From NCBI GenBank assembly GCA_932294295.1, contig OW028574.1, forward strand, positions 10,178,215-10,242,214: 64,000 bases of DNA. Reading direction: 5' to 3'. The notes beneath the pieces were generated by a model that was given only the letters and a program-made list of their open reading frames with translations, was not told the DNA's origin and did not search any database. Of the stretch, positions 34,714 through 47,924 are shown in pieces; within the stretch, counting starts at the first letter, position 1, and each line of letters opens with the position of its first letter. Made by a program: the position numbers and the translations under genes. The stretch comes from Alitta virens. Lineage: Eukaryota; Annelida; Polychaeta; Phyllodocida; Nereididae.

Positions 34714-35149
34714 TGTTGGTATCTCCAACATTCTGTCTTTGGGTGTCACTTTGTCACTTTAATTTGACAGCCAGTGTACTTTTTCACAGTATTTCACACT
34801 GCATGGTTGAATGGTTTCCTGTTAGGCCATTCAAATCATTCAGCAGCCAGCACTTTTAGAAGCAACATCTGCTTAGCTGTGCTTTTCCTTGAAAATATGT
34901 GCATCTACATAAATGTAAGTTCTTTATTATATCTTTATTTATGAATTGCAGTGATATGGCTCTTGTTTTAGCTTTATTCAAATTCATATATATCAGCTCA
35001 CAATTATGTATTCATTAGATTTTCAATGTAGTAATTACCGCATTTCATGTTTGTATAGCTCCTCAAACTGAAGTCTTTCTGCATCATATCTGAAGTTGAG
35101 AGAGCACTATGGTGTGTAATCTGCAAATCTGGGAACTTAGGCTACCTAG
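34714..35149 (+). repeat. BEL/Pao 3' LTR, truncated
   Basis: Starts tgttggtatctccaac like the copies at 19558 and 21852 and follows them, with small deletions and substitutions, to about 35149. There another element beginning tgtcatgtatttttatt cuts in. It lies about 50 bases after the end of BEL pol, where a 3' LTR is expected. Confidence 0.6.
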
Positions 35150-38100
35150 TGTCATGTATTTTTATTGCAATTTTAACTTCTAATTATATAAGTATTTGAA
35201 ATACTTCATATACTTATATTACTTATATTACTTATATTATTAAGGTCAGGTAATTCATATATATATTCATATATACTTAAAGAATATATTACATTAAACT
35301 TAGAAGGAACTGAAATTGGATAGAACTTACATTTAAGGATTGTATAAGGTTAGAACATGCATGAAGGATTAGTTCAGAATCATGTGCCTTAACTTAAGGT
35401 CTTAAGCATGGAAGCATGCAACCATAGCATCATGCATGCATGAACACAAAATGTAATATCCAATGAATGACAATATGCAAAGTAATACCATGTGAAATAA
35501 CCAATAGAATTTAGCCACAATTGGCCACTGTAAATTGTAACCTTTACTTAATGGAAGACTCACTGTTTTTGAGTCAGTTCTGATCTTGACATTGGTCAAG
35601 ACAATAAACATAGAGGTCACACTCTCTCTGCAAGCAAAGCTCTATCTTTGTTGAACTTACACAATTTATACACAACATGGTGGAAAGTGACCCATTTTAA
35701 AACTTGGATACAACTGGACTTGGCTGATTCTCAAAGACTTCTACAATTGAGTTCCTGAACCTAAGGCCTATGAAGAACCATCTACACCTGGTCAACTACA
35801 ACTAAGACATCACATCAGCTGACAATAGATATTTGACATCTTATCTATATGTTTAAAGGTACTGTGGATTTTACTTTCTTTCAATTGACAAAGTAATTCA
35901 GTGTGCTATAGGTTACTGTTTTCATGCTAGCCATTACCCTATACATAGTCAAGAGTGTTACAATTGTTAAGTCAGTATAAAATTTACTACACCTATTACA
36001 TACAATGGCTAAAGTCAAATTAATACATTACATATCAGAAAAATTCACAAATAAGCCAACACAACACGCATATGCCCACTGGTTGTTGAAGTCCAATCCT
36101 AATTGTTCACTATGGCTGAACTCTTCAGACCACCCCTGTCTTGCAGAATTGTCACAAGCACTTGCAAATTCGGATAAAAGAATTGTAGGTTCACATCGCA
36201 TATATATGCACACACTACTTGGTATTCAAATCTAGCATATCAGTCAGGGTTAGGTTTAGTTCTCTCCTTTCGAGGATGATTGAGCTGCATTCATTTTCAT
36301 TTCCATTATCCATTTCCCATTATTCTCATTTCTCATATTCACAAAATTTCTTATTTATCTATTTATTTTTGATGAGTACAACTTAAATGTGTACTGAGCA
36401 GACGTCTCATGTCTCTCACATCTCTCGCAGATCAAATTTCGCACTGGTGCATCTTTGATTTCCTTAGACTGTGTCTTTGATGTTTCTAGCAAGAAGTATA
36501 TACACTTTGGGATTTTTCCCAAACCCCTGGAATGCCGTATGGCTCCTTAAAATTTCAGTCACTTCTTTGCTCAAAATTGCTTTAATTGTTTTAAATGTTG
36601 GTAGGATTGAAATTCTTTCATCTTCCTATTTGGTGCATTTGATCAAATTTCATGTGAGTGGAATTTAACGTCTCTTGTAATGTCTCACATTGCCATTGTT
36701 ACTCAAAGTGACATTCAAACAGGCTTATGTAATTGTCACAGAAGCATACTATGCATTCTAAAATTGGTTTGTGCCCCATTTAGGATGATCACACATTCCA
36801 GTCATTCAATAAGTCAAATTACTCTGCCGGAAATGTCAATTGCATGCAATTACAGATTGCGTCACGTCACGCCAAATTGCTCAATGTACTGAAATTAAAA
36901 CTGTCATTACAGACAAGTTTCTTAGTTAAGTACAATGGCATATACAAATTTTACAGCTTACATTTTACAACCGAATTACAACCGTTTGCACTCACCTGCA
37001 TTTAGCACCTCTAGTGCTGCAGTCTTTGTACATTCTCCAGATGTTGGTCTGTTTACATACCCCTCGAGGGTTACGACACTTTCAGTGTCAATAGGGGATA
37101 CTAGGACAAATCTAATGTCTCATCATTTTGTAAATGATTCAGTTAATCACGAATTGTGATATTAAGTTATTTTTTTAACGATGTAATATGTCGAAATAAT
37201 GTGACTTCATCCAGCTGAATAGAATAGTTCCTGTAGTAATATAGAATATGTGTAGCTTCTTGTAGTTTTTTTCAGTTTTGAGTCTAGGCTTGATACATGT
37301 AACTAAAAAGCACACTTGAACTTCACAATGTCCATTTTTGATATGCAGTATGCCACAAATGCCTGTATTTTATGTCTAATGATGTTGTCAAATCCTAGTA
37401 CAGTGAAACTACAGTCAGAGTACATACGACGATGTTTTACGAAGTACTTCAAACCACAGACGTGTTGGTCCATGTTTCCAACATCGGACGTGAAAGCTTG
37501 TCATGTATTTCTACAAATACAACATCCAGGCAGATGAACACACAAGAGGAAGTTCTAAAGTCCAGATCATCTCATATCCACAACAGCGATGCGCTACGCC
37601 AAGCCAGACAACCACGTGGCATGGAAAATTACCATCGACGTATTGGCAACGTCCATGCGTTCCAAATGCATTTTCATGCAAATAATACATCCACAATAAA
37701 ACATTAGTTCCGTGTCATAATAATACACTCACTAATGAATAACTATTAAGGTGTAATAGTCATGTCAAAGAGATACATACCGCGAGACGCCAGCTTGATC
37801 CATCCACACGCTGCGAACACATCCAGACGACTGATGCGCACTACTCAGACGCTCAGCGAACCGTGACAACTAGGTCGAGTCATCAAGCGATCAAAACTAG
37901 GTCAAGTCATCGACCGATCAAGTCTACTAGTTAGCATGAACTCAATAGATTAGTATAAAAACAAAACAAAAACGTTTTGCTTGTATAATTATACTAAGAA
38001 TAATCAAATGATAAGTATATCGAAAACACTGTCCAAATTTAATAGTCCAGAAATCAACGCTTCTGATAAGTTTATATTTGAATTATTATAACGTTATGTA

Positions 38101-38470
38101 TTGAAGTTAATTTCCAAAATTATTATTTCAATCAACTTTACATATTTATAATCCAGTAAATAATCATAGTCAATGGCTGCATCTTAAGCAATCATTTCAG
38201 TATGATAATTTACTTTTATAGAGAAAGCATGTCATGTATTTTTATTGCAATTTTAATATAAATTCAAATTAACAACTATTATGAAATAAAATTCATATTT
38301 ATTTAATCATATACTAAAGTAAACTTACTGCATGTATAAGGTATTACTTGCATGTTATTTTGCCACATAGGCTAATCATATGTGTTATATATTGCTTACA
38401 TTACTTATGGTATTTATGAGTACTTAACATTACTTATGTGTTAAATATAGCACTTCTAATTATATAAATT
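35150..38470 (+). mobile_element. LTR-type element without recognisable coding region
   Basis: A stretch starting tgtcatgtatttttattgca occurs at 35150 and again at 38230. Both copies later share cttctaattatata. The first copy has an aataaa at about 35603 and ends ...acaca near 35677, followed by tggtggaaagtgac, which could be a primer-binding site. The second copy is cut at 38471 by a Harbinger-like element and carries about 190 bases more than the first. The interior (35.7-38.2 kb) has only short frames without motifs and a GC-richer patch at 37.78-37.92 kb. It may be a non-autonomous (LARD-type) element. Ends are estimated. Confidence 0.45.
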
Positions 38471-39957
38471 ACCCGTGGAAGTCGGCGGATTACCCGTGGA
38501 AGTCGGCGGATTACCTGTGGATTATCCATGCCTAATTTTAGCCGTAGTAAACCCGACGGCTTGTTGAGGGGTACTAGGGGTAAGTCGACGAGTAGTACGG
38601 GTGACTCGATGGCTTCCAAGGGTAACTCGCCGACTGCTACCAGTGTCAGCATCAGCGTAGGCAGGGAGGGGGTTGTATATCCTTTAAAAAGCTGCTGCTC
38701 CCCTAATATTAGTCCGATTTTCGTCAAATAAGACTGAATTGTAGTACAATTAGCATATAAATCTATCTGTCTCTCTAAACTATCTATCTGTCTATCTATC
38801 TATCTACATATCTACATATCTATCTATCTAACTATCTACATTAAAGAATAGCGATTAATGTTGGGGGCGTTTTTGACAAGAATATTCTTGTTTTTGCCCA
38901 GTATACCTTATTAATTTTCCGCACCTTATCTATTATATACTGCCATGCTGCAGGAAACACAAGGGTGCTGGACGGATGCTTTTCTCTTTGGCATTTTCGA
39001 AGTATAAAGTCAAGACTCGAATGGTGTATTCAATAGTTTTGACCATCATATATACAATGTTTGGATGAGCTTTATTGCAATTCATTTCTACTCATTCTGC
39101 CAACTGGCCAATGGGAAGGACTTTTCCTTGGGTTTTGTAAAAGTCAATTAACCTATATATGTAATAGCAATCTGCCGTGACCGTTATGTCAATTGCTATT
39201 AGCATTTTAAATGATACAAAGAATGGGGTAAATCATGCTTTTTCATCATTGATCACAAGCATTAATTGAAATTCTGAATTTCAACTGATTCCTGTTTATT
39301 ATGCATATTAAAGAGGGAGATTGTCTATAATTTGTTTTGATCATGGATGGAACATGCAATATCAATTTTAATTCAATTGGATTATTTTCAGAAACAACAA
39401 GAACGAAATATTAATAATTTATACAAAATAAAATAAATATGTAAAATGATTACTCTAAACTAGAGTATATTCAGGTTTCAACTGAAGAAGATAGATGAAT
39501 AAGAAAGCATATAAAGCTGCTTAATATTTGGTCTTTTAAATTATATACAACCCCCTCTGCTGATGCATGTACAAAATAAAATTTGACGAGTGACTCGCCG
39601 GGTTCTACGAGAGACTCGCCGACTTTCCCGGGGCTGTTGTAGCTACCTTGCTTAACTTCTTCAGAACCCTGTGAGTTACTCCTACAACTCGGCGAGTTAC
39701 TCCTACAACTGGGCGCGTAACTCCTACAACTCGGCGAGTTACTCCTGGAAGCCGTCGAGACTCTCGTGGAATCCGTCCACTAAATTGGCCGTACCCGCTG
39801 AGTCACCGTTAGAACCCGACGAGTCACCCATAGAACCCGTCGAGTCACCCATCGGATGATGGAATCCGTCGCCAACCCGGCGAAAAAGCCTCTTGCATAA
39901 CCTTATGTAATACTACCGGTTCACTACGGCAAAACCGGCTATGTGAGACCTAGGCTT
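38471..39957. mobile_element. Second Harbinger-like copy, left-truncated, with nested insertion
   Basis: The stretches 38471-38640 and 39585-39957 match the interior and right end of the element at 1653-2621, for example agtaaacccgacggcttgtt and aaaaccggctatgtgaga. The left inverted repeat is missing. The right end has diverged (gagacctaggct) but is still followed by TTA. A separate segment with its own inverted repeats lies inside. Confidence 0.6.
38662..39559. mobile_element. Nested element with inverted repeats cag...gggggttgtatat
   Basis: The left end cagggagggggttgtatat and the right end atatacaaccccctctg are imperfect inverted repeats, and the match may extend outwards through gcatcagc. 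The interior of about 0.9 kb has (CTAT)n microsatellite at 38760-38850 and no coding signal. I could not find a target duplication, so the superfamily is open. Confidence 0.45.
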
Positions 39958-40560
39958 TACTAGCATTTCCTAATACAAAATTACTTACTTACTTCTGTTT
40001 TATTGTCGCATTAGTTTTTTCATCCAATCCATTTGTTTGTGGATGATACGCTGCAGTCACTGTGTGCGTTATCTTTAATCTGTCACATAATTTCTTATTG
40101 ATCTGCATTTGAAAACAAAATATAAAGCCAAACATTTTTGCAGTAATAACATCCCAGTCGTGAGCAACACAGTATGCAATACACAAAATTAGGTGCTATA
40201 ACATATCAGGGGCCCTGAAGAACCTAACATTCTAAAAAGTTACTACACGAAATGAGGCAGGGAGGTGTCCATGCCCAACCCCTTCATAGTCGGACAATAA
40301 CATGTTAACGATATATTGTACTCATAAAATATTTCACTACTGGCCCACTGTAATAGAGGCACATGGGATATTTTTAAAATTATGTATGATGTATACCCAT
40401 CATAAGAACTAATTGGGGGGAAGGGGCAATTGTCAAGCTAGAGGATTAGGAATTTTAAGTATTCAATATTTACCAAAAATGGTTAACATCATGAAATTTT
40501 GGTTTTAGCTTATTAAATGGTATAGTAAGCTACCCTAAAAATGTAACCCAACCCCCCTAT

Positions 40561-40760
40561 TGGACTCCTCCTCTCTTTCTCACCTCCTTAATCAACCATT
40601 AATCGTGGCAAGAAATTGTCTTAGAGGGCTACATTTCCCATATATATCCTATCTATCTATGTATTTATCATGTACCTATCTATATATCAAGCTATCTACA
40701 TAATATTATCTACCTATCTACCTATCTATCTACCTATCTACGTATTTATCTATCTGTCTA
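40561..40760 (+). mobile_element. SINE 3' end with (CTAT)n tail
   Basis: The sequence ggactcctcctct followed by tggcaagaaattgtcttaga matches the 3' body of the SINE at 1388-1652 (reverse strand there). It passes into a (CTAT)n run of about 100 bases. The head with A and B boxes is absent. It lies in the largest intron of the integrase gene. Confidence 0.55.
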
Positions 40761-40928
40761 ACTATTTTCAAAATGACCATAAAGGTCATTTTAAAGATCA
40801 TTTTGTCCTCAAAAGTTTAAAAAAATGTTTATTTTCAAAATATCTAAAAAAAGCAAAGGATTGACGTTTTGAAATGGAATTTGAGTATTTAAAGGAAAAT
40901 TAATGTTGTAATTTAGAAACTGAATCAC

Positions 40929-41225
40929 TTTTGTCGTTTCCGCATTTGTAGATTTTTTTAAACCCAATTATCATTTATGCCAGGGATTTCCCTGTGGACA
41001 CAATCTCATAGTCAGAAAGGGCTGATGATATTGCGTACCAATATATCTTCTGCATTTTTTACTTATTTAACAGTTTCAGCTTTCATGATGCTTGATAATG
41101 ACACATACCAAGGCCTGAGATATTATTCTAGTTGTTGTCAAGTACGTTCACTTTTGTCATATCCGCATTTGTAGATTTTTTTAAAAACCTGGTCATATCC
41201 GCATTTGTAGATATTTTTAAAAACC
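40929..41225 (+). repeat. Three copies of a 35-base phrase
   Basis: The phrase tccgcatttgtagattttt, with its flanks, occurs at about 40938, 41159 and 41198. The last two are adjacent, the first about 220 bases away. Origin unknown. Confidence 0.6.
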
Positions 41226-43309
41226 TGATTATTATATAAAAACCGGGAAATAACAACATTACCTGTTAAGGCTGATGAGTGAAAGTAGCTTTAAAAGGAA
41301 ATGAGTGGCAGCCTATTTTCTTGTTTGAAACTAACATACATCCTCAGTATTTTAAAAGATTTAATCTATGTTCACTACTGTTGTATCACCAACATAAATT
41401 CAGTTAATAAAAGGTGATGCAATATGCACTTTATTGATATTCATTAAATTCATAAAATAAGAGGCATGATGTAAAAAATACCTGATTCACAAATTCTCTG
41501 CCCTGATCAGTCAAAATGAATGATGAAGCACCATGTCTGTAAAAGATTTCCAGCAGACATTTCGTGACAGACTCAGCAGACTTGTCCTTAATGGGGAAAG
41601 CCTCTACCCATTTGGTGAAGTAATCTGTGGCTGTAAGGATGTCTGAAGCCGTTGAATGTAGGGGTTCCCCCTGCTGGTGTTGTTATGTCCACACCTAGCA
41701 TTTCCCAAGGTCCTGTCACCTGCAAGAAGACAGTTGTATTTCGAAAGAATTTCAATTCAGTTATAAGAGATGTGACTTCAGGTGGCCAGAAAGAATGAAG
41801 TTCTCACTCTCAAAAGAGATTGTCATTTTCTGACAAATGTTTGTTTCACTGGTGTCCATCCAAAAGTTTGTTAACAAACAGCAAAGATATTGTTTGTCCT
41901 CAGACATTGAACGTGTTCGCTAAACAAAATCATTGTTTCATTCAGACAATCGTTACATGTCTTATATACATATATAATATGACAATAAAGTTATAAAATG
42001 TTAAAAAATAAATATAAACACTTTAATTCTTCAAAATTATATGCATATATTTGTAAACACAAGTATAGGGGTTTGCAGGGACCATGGCAACAAGATCAAG
42101 GGAATGTAGCAAACAACAACTATTTTTTTCTTCATATAAATATCCAAATGATTTTTTCAATGTGAAAGTACTATAATTTAGACATTTTATAACCAAATGG
42201 TACATGTAGTTATGATAGTACTTAAGATAAAGAGGTTTTGTTGTAAAATATTAAGATCTTACATATTTTCCCTCATTACTACGCTTTTTTAGTCATATCA
42301 TGAAAAAATTTCAAGCATGTACTGTAGGTGCAGTGGTGTCAGAGATTTACTCTGGAAACGAAAAATAACAATATTAAAATAGAACTATGTTTTATTATGT
42401 AGGATTTACCTTGATAGGTTGTAGGGATGCATGGTGCACGGGTGGTGGCATAACCTGACAGGCATGGCATTCTGAAATCTGAAAGTAAGTCACAAATAAA
42501 AGATGTTAATATTCATTAACTGAAAAATATAGTTTTTTATGAGCAGTGTCAAGATATGATGTAACATATAGGGCTTTCAGAATATTATCAGACATTTGTC
42601 CTTGAGGCAAGTAAAGGTAATAATTCAAGGTGAAATGTAAAATAAAAACAGGCAATTTGAGAACTCTTTTGTATGGAGTGTTTGACAAGATGTTTTGTTT
42701 CATCTGCTTGACATTTCAGGTACAATTTGTTTGAGCTATATCTATGTGTAATTACTCCTCATAAGTAGGATTATTACCGCCAAATGGGGCAATTACTATA
42801 ACTCAACATTGACCTGCCATATTTTCACCAAATTTGGTTTGCATTTTGGAGTAGCTGCATTACTTTTTGCTGTTTCTTGTGAGGACCTCTGGTTGAAGGT
42901 AAAAGCTAAGGATGAACTTCACCATCATCCAAAGGTCAGTAACTTGAAACTTCAAAATAAGGTTTCTGGTGACCTTAATTTGATATTATAGTATTAAGAA
43001 CAAAGAAGCATGACTGAAATACTGATGAATATCTAATGGAACCTCTTCTCTGAGAAAGAAATTGGATAAGAAAATTGGCAAAATTACAAATATTATGGTT
43101 TCATTATTTACATACTGTGATCCACATATTCAAAGATATTTATTTGGTTACACAACTAATATTAACTTCATTGCATCTCAATAATATAATTTTACTCATC
43201 TGTGAAGGATGATTTTTCTGAGGACAATAAAGAACATAGGGTAGTAAACTGACCCATTTTCGAATGTCCTCTGTCACCCCTGGCCACAAGAACCTTTGGC
43301 TGATGGCCG

Positions 43310-43400
43310 AGCATACAACGCAATTTCAGCTAATTTTTCAATATTTTCCATTATTATGAATATGTATAAAATAAATTTGTAGGAGCAAAGTCAAATTTAA
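43310..43400 (+). repeat. Duplicated segment (second copy 44582-44665)
   Basis: gcaatttcagctaatttttc and the following bases to gtaggagcaaagtcaaattt occur in both places. The copy here has about 25 extra bases (ttatgaatatgtataaaata). The first copy abuts the integrase exon at 43254-43296. Confidence 0.75.
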
Positions 43401-43486
43401 GGGGGGGGGGGGCCGGGGGATATATACCCATGACTTTTTTGGGAAGGGTGAATGATCCATGCAGTCATCTCCCCCCCCCCCCCCCC
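43401..43486. repeat. Poly-G tract facing poly-C tract
   Basis: About 19 G with two C between (43401-43419) and 16 C (43471-43486), about 50 bases apart. They can pair as a hairpin, and the G tract can form a quadruplex. Confidence 0.8.
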
Positions 43487-44104
43487 TGAAATTGACAAAA
43501 GAAAATTGCCTTGTAGCAGATATTATGGTGGCCAAGGAGAACATTTTTTGTGCGAAGCTTTCATGAAACGTTTACCTTCGCACCATGACAGTAATAGTAC
43601 CCCCCAACAGTGTGGGTTTCGCACAATGAAAGATAGGGCTAATTCAGTTAACTGCTTGTATGCAAATTTCTAAGAGGGCCATCCTCCAACTCCCTTCACC
43701 TCGATCCTCCCCTGCCCCCTTATCCTCTCCTCCACTTCCACTGTAAATCATTCGAAATTTCAGTGAAGTTGTTTCATATAGTCTGAAAGCCCAAGTTTGC
43801 AAGCCTGCTTATTGGTCATACCTAGCCTTCCAGACCAAGGAGGTTTAGGTGGGGCCAGGAAAATTTTCAAGCAAGCTAAGTACCCCTCCCGCCAAAAATG
43901 TTTTTTGTCATTTACTCAATTAGTAGTGCATCTCGTGCATTGTTTTTTGCAGGACATATTTAACTGTAATATGGGCATCAGTGGATATGTATAACATCTG
44001 TGTGCCTTTAGTATTTATGTAGCTAATTAGCTAAAACCATCAGTAAAGGGGGGGGCAGGTTAGCATTTTCGTAGCCAAAAATTACTTTCCTGGTTATTTT
44101 CTTT

Positions 44105-44200
44105 GTTCGAAAGTTGGTAGTTTCTTGGGGCGAAAGTTGGTAGTTTCATGTGGCAAATGTTGGTACTTTTCTGGGGGCGAAAATCGGTAATTTTTGAGAC
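44105..44200 (+). repeat. Minisatellite, about 27-base unit
   Basis: Four degenerate copies of a unit like gcgaaagttggtagtttctt. Frames across it are repeat translations only. Confidence 0.65.
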
Positions 44201-47200
44201 ATGAAATTAGGTCTGTTGCTGTGGTAAAGTTTAGACAGTGGTGGACTCGTGGTACAAAACCACGAGACAACGATATTAACTGTTTGGCCACCATACAATA
44301 TGGCTAATGCATAACCATGACCACTATGAAAAGAATGGAAATGCAGTGCCTGTATCTTAGATCGCTGATTTGTGGAAATAACACAGTTCATAAAAATAAA
44401 GAATTACATTATTTTTATAATTATTAGGGTATATTTTGAACATAAATATGTGTATTTGAATATATTTTTCATAAATATCTGATATACAAAAAGTATGGCA
44501 ATGAAGATAAGACATACATAGATATGCACTTATTCAATATTTATGCATGTCATAGTAAACATACAGTGCCAGGGTTTAGGGAATGCAGCATACAATGCAA
44601 TTTCAGCTAATTTTTCAATATTTTCCATTAGTAGGAGCAAAGTCAAATTTCAATCCCTTTACTTAAAACGTTTTTATAATATTACTAAAATAGTATAGTT
44701 ATGCCTTTTGGAAGTTTTTATGACCACAAGTAATGTAAAATTTTGTATTAAGGGGAAAAGGTGATAAGTAATAGATTTCTCAAACCTGTATATCGCAGCT
44801 ACTATTTTACCTACACGCATTTTGTATTAAAAAAGAATATATAACTTATAGTACTTTCACTTGCAAACCTTCATTTGGTGTATATTGCACATTATTTCCA
44901 TAATGAGAAATATAAAGATCAGATCATTAAGAAACGTCAAATTCTAAAAACGTCCAGGTTGGAGCATTGTTTTGCCTCCAAAAAATGGGAAAAGTTCTAA
45001 TAATTGGATATCAGGAAAATTAAACCTTAATTAAAGCTGGATTAAAAAAGGTTTTTGTAGTACCATAAATGCTATAAAAAGAAAAGAAAATGCTTCTAAC
45101 TCATGAATTCGACAACCTAAACTGTCTTGATTGTAATAAATCATTAAATATTGCTACATTTTAGGTAATTATCCATTGCAATGTGATGAAGTGCATTGCC
45201 TATTTGTGGTTTCAGATCTGATGCATTTATTTTATTCATGCCGTAATCGAAGTACAAATACATTTTTGTACAAAATAAAATTTAAAGTATGAAAATAGAA
45301 CGAACATTTTCGAGGCTATCAATGACCATAAATGCACAATCACAGAAACTATCAGTACGTAATTTTAATGCAATAGATTTTGTCATATTCTTTAACAATC
45401 CAGCTTTAACATAAATTAAAACAGCTATCTTTCTCTGTATCTTAGTTAACAATTGATGTTTGTATAGTCTAGACTTTGCGTGCTTTCAGAACAGATTTAG
45501 TTACAATTCTGATTGGGGGGGGGAGGGGAGCAAAAGCTTGAATATTAAGATTTTCTGAGTCAATATAGAAGGGGGGGGGGGTACGGCCTGGATCCGCCAG
45601 TGGCTAATGATATATTATCTATTATTTCATTATCTAATTTTAAAATTGCAAAAGTAATAGGGGTAATTGTGCTATATGGATTTAGTCATGGCAGTCAAAA
45701 CCTAATGGTAGCCACGCCCTCACCTGTCAATCAATTTTCATCCACTCGCACCTGACATCCGTCGTCCATTTTTTACCCATCCGTTTCCGTCATCCGTTGT
45801 CTGCAGTATACCTTTCCATATGTACGTCATACAAAAACACAATCCTGTTGTTACCCATCTTATTAATTGCAGTGAAACGCCAAGACAACGATCACAGGGG
45901 GCCACAGATTTTGTGTCAGTGTTAATTGTAAGGTGTCATTTTCAAGTGCAATTAGCTATAAAACATAAGTAGTATAATTGACAATATAATCCAATAAGGC
46001 TTAGAAAAACATCATCAGTGACTGCATTGTCTACTAATATTTCATGTATACATAATATTAAAAGTAGACTTAAAAAAGAACTTAATGGTCAACAGTCTTT
46101 ATATTTATACCCTTGCTCTTAGTATTTAGATTTTTCTTTTTATAACAATTTAAATAATTAGTAAATAGCTGTTTTTCATATATGATGGGATAGATTATAT
46201 GTTCTAACTGTAGAACTACTTTCATTGTATTGGTTTATCTAGGATAAGGTAATCAATAATTTAAAGTTTGATCATATATTATTGATACAATTTCCCTAAG
46301 TCAAGACAGTGAGCACAAAAATATTACATAAGTCCGAATTTATTGCATAAGAATTTTTAAAGACGGTTTTTTTTTTCCTTTTTCAACAAAAAACACTTAA
46401 AAATATAGCCTACCTGAATGTAAACTCATATGTGGCTCTTATATAGTAGGCATACAGGTAGGCTCAATAACTTATAATTATTAATTAATAACCTTAATTA
46501 TTGAGCAGCTTGGCCCATTTGTATTTTAAACTTTTTCATTAAATGTTCTGAACAAAACAATAATTTAAAAGTGGCTGTGATTTATGCAAGGTCATGGAAA
46601 ACATATCATATCACCATATAACAGCATTTATAAGAACACACTTTTTAAAGACAAAATAAGCAATATTACTTAATGTAGTTGCTTGTTTTGAAGTTATTGG
46701 GCTACTATATCAGCTCCATGTGAGAAACACTTTTTGCCTTGGCCTAGATCTTTGGCCTTGGCCTATATTCATTAACTGCTCACTTTTTGCCTTGGCCTTC
46801 TCACCTGACTTTCTTCAACTAAAGACATTCATCTTTAACTTACCTGAAGATGTTGGAGGAGTACAAAACTTCACCTTGCAATTGCTTGGCTTCTATACTA
46901 GTTCATTTGTACCTATCTTATCATCTAGAATTTATTTAAAGCAACAATGAGAAAATACACTAGTACCTAATTTATATAATAAATAAAGAAATATACTAAT
47001 GACAAATGACTGACTATTTGTCAGCTGTCATATTCTGTTGTGCTGACTGACAGACAGACTGACTTAACTGAACTGACTGATTGAACTGATCAGCTGGACT
47101 GACATACTTATTATTAAACAGGCTGAATACTGTGCAACAAGATCATATCAATTTAGGTGTATGCACACTTTTTTTATAATTAGACTTAATTTCGCGCAAT

Positions 47201-47924
47201 AGTCTTTTTATTGCGCACAGTCGAGACCACCTAAATCACTACTAAGACCACCTACCTCACTATTAAAACAAGGTCACATCATTTTTAAGATTACCTCTCT
47301 ATGAAGACCACCTTATAACCACATTACTAAGCACATCACATTGCCCCCCCCCCCATCTCATAATACTGAATATCATAATACTGAAAAATTACAATAAAAT
47401 AATAATATATGAAATGAATCACAATCGCGTAGTAGCTGTTATACATTTACTGCACCATCCAAAATTATTAACATTTTGCTAAATTACATGAGGTTTATAG
47501 GCCTCATTGTCAAAGATTTCAAAATGTCATTTTATCAAATCACATTGGTTAGCACCAAATGATAAATGTCCGCATTGACGTAGTTTCCATATAATAGGTA
47601 ACTTAAGATAAAATGTCTAGCACATAGTACATAGAATAAACAAAAGAACATAAAACATAGAATAAACAAAAGAATAGTGACAGTTGCAAAAACATTTACA
47701 TTAATGTTTTCTAATAATAAGAATAGTCCACTGTCAGACAGCATTGCACTGGCCCTGCCTTTAATTGTCCAGGTATGCAACAGGTAGGTTTGACCCTGTG
47801 AGCTTACCATAACACATAATACTCTGACACAATGCCCACATTTTGTCTAATGTACTAACATGAATGTTTTGTGGTTGATTCAAATTATGGTCCAATTTCT
47901 CAAAGGTTTTAAATTTTTGAATTA

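Larger units (their letters stand above)
39993..43296 (-). pseudogene. Intron-containing gypsy-type integrase gene (GIN/GINGER-like)
   Basis: Four exons read leftwards. Exon 43254-about 43296 encodes FLWPGVTEDIRKW (end of the HHCC finger, donor gtcagt). Exon 42410-42478 is 23 codons with ECHACQVMPPP (the CxxC part). Exon 41482-41719 has WEMLGVDIT (first catalytic Asp), TATDYFTKWVEAFPIKD and LTDQGREFVNQ (second Asp), with donor gtattt. Exon 39993-40102 has TAAYHPQTNGLDEKTN with the catalytic Glu, then donor gtaagt. Splice phases are 0 at the first three junctions. Gypsy retroelements lack introns; host GIN genes and GINGER transposons have gypsy-like integrases with introns (family knowledge). 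Exon 41482-41719 is 238 bases, one more than a multiple of three, and the frame shifts near 41635. The copy is therefore probably dead. No downstream exons were found. Confidence 0.65.
43297..47924. other. Intergenic, AT-rich, no gene seen
   Basis: No exon could be supported on either strand. It contains homopolymer G and C tracts, a duplicated 85-base segment, a 27-base minisatellite (separate entries), G runs near 45520 and 45575, and an imperfect agaccacct repeat near 47220-47330. Confidence 0.45.

Noticed and set aside
36005..37707. Several short plus-strand frames in the LTR element interior
   Set aside because: 60-90 codons each, no domain, no matching order to gag or pol.
39671..39859. 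Ser/Tyr-rich open frame
   Set aside because: Again the tandem units of the Harbinger-like family.
46720..46950. Open frame with ctttttgccttggcct repeats
   Set aside because: Internal repetition explains the openness; no homology seen.
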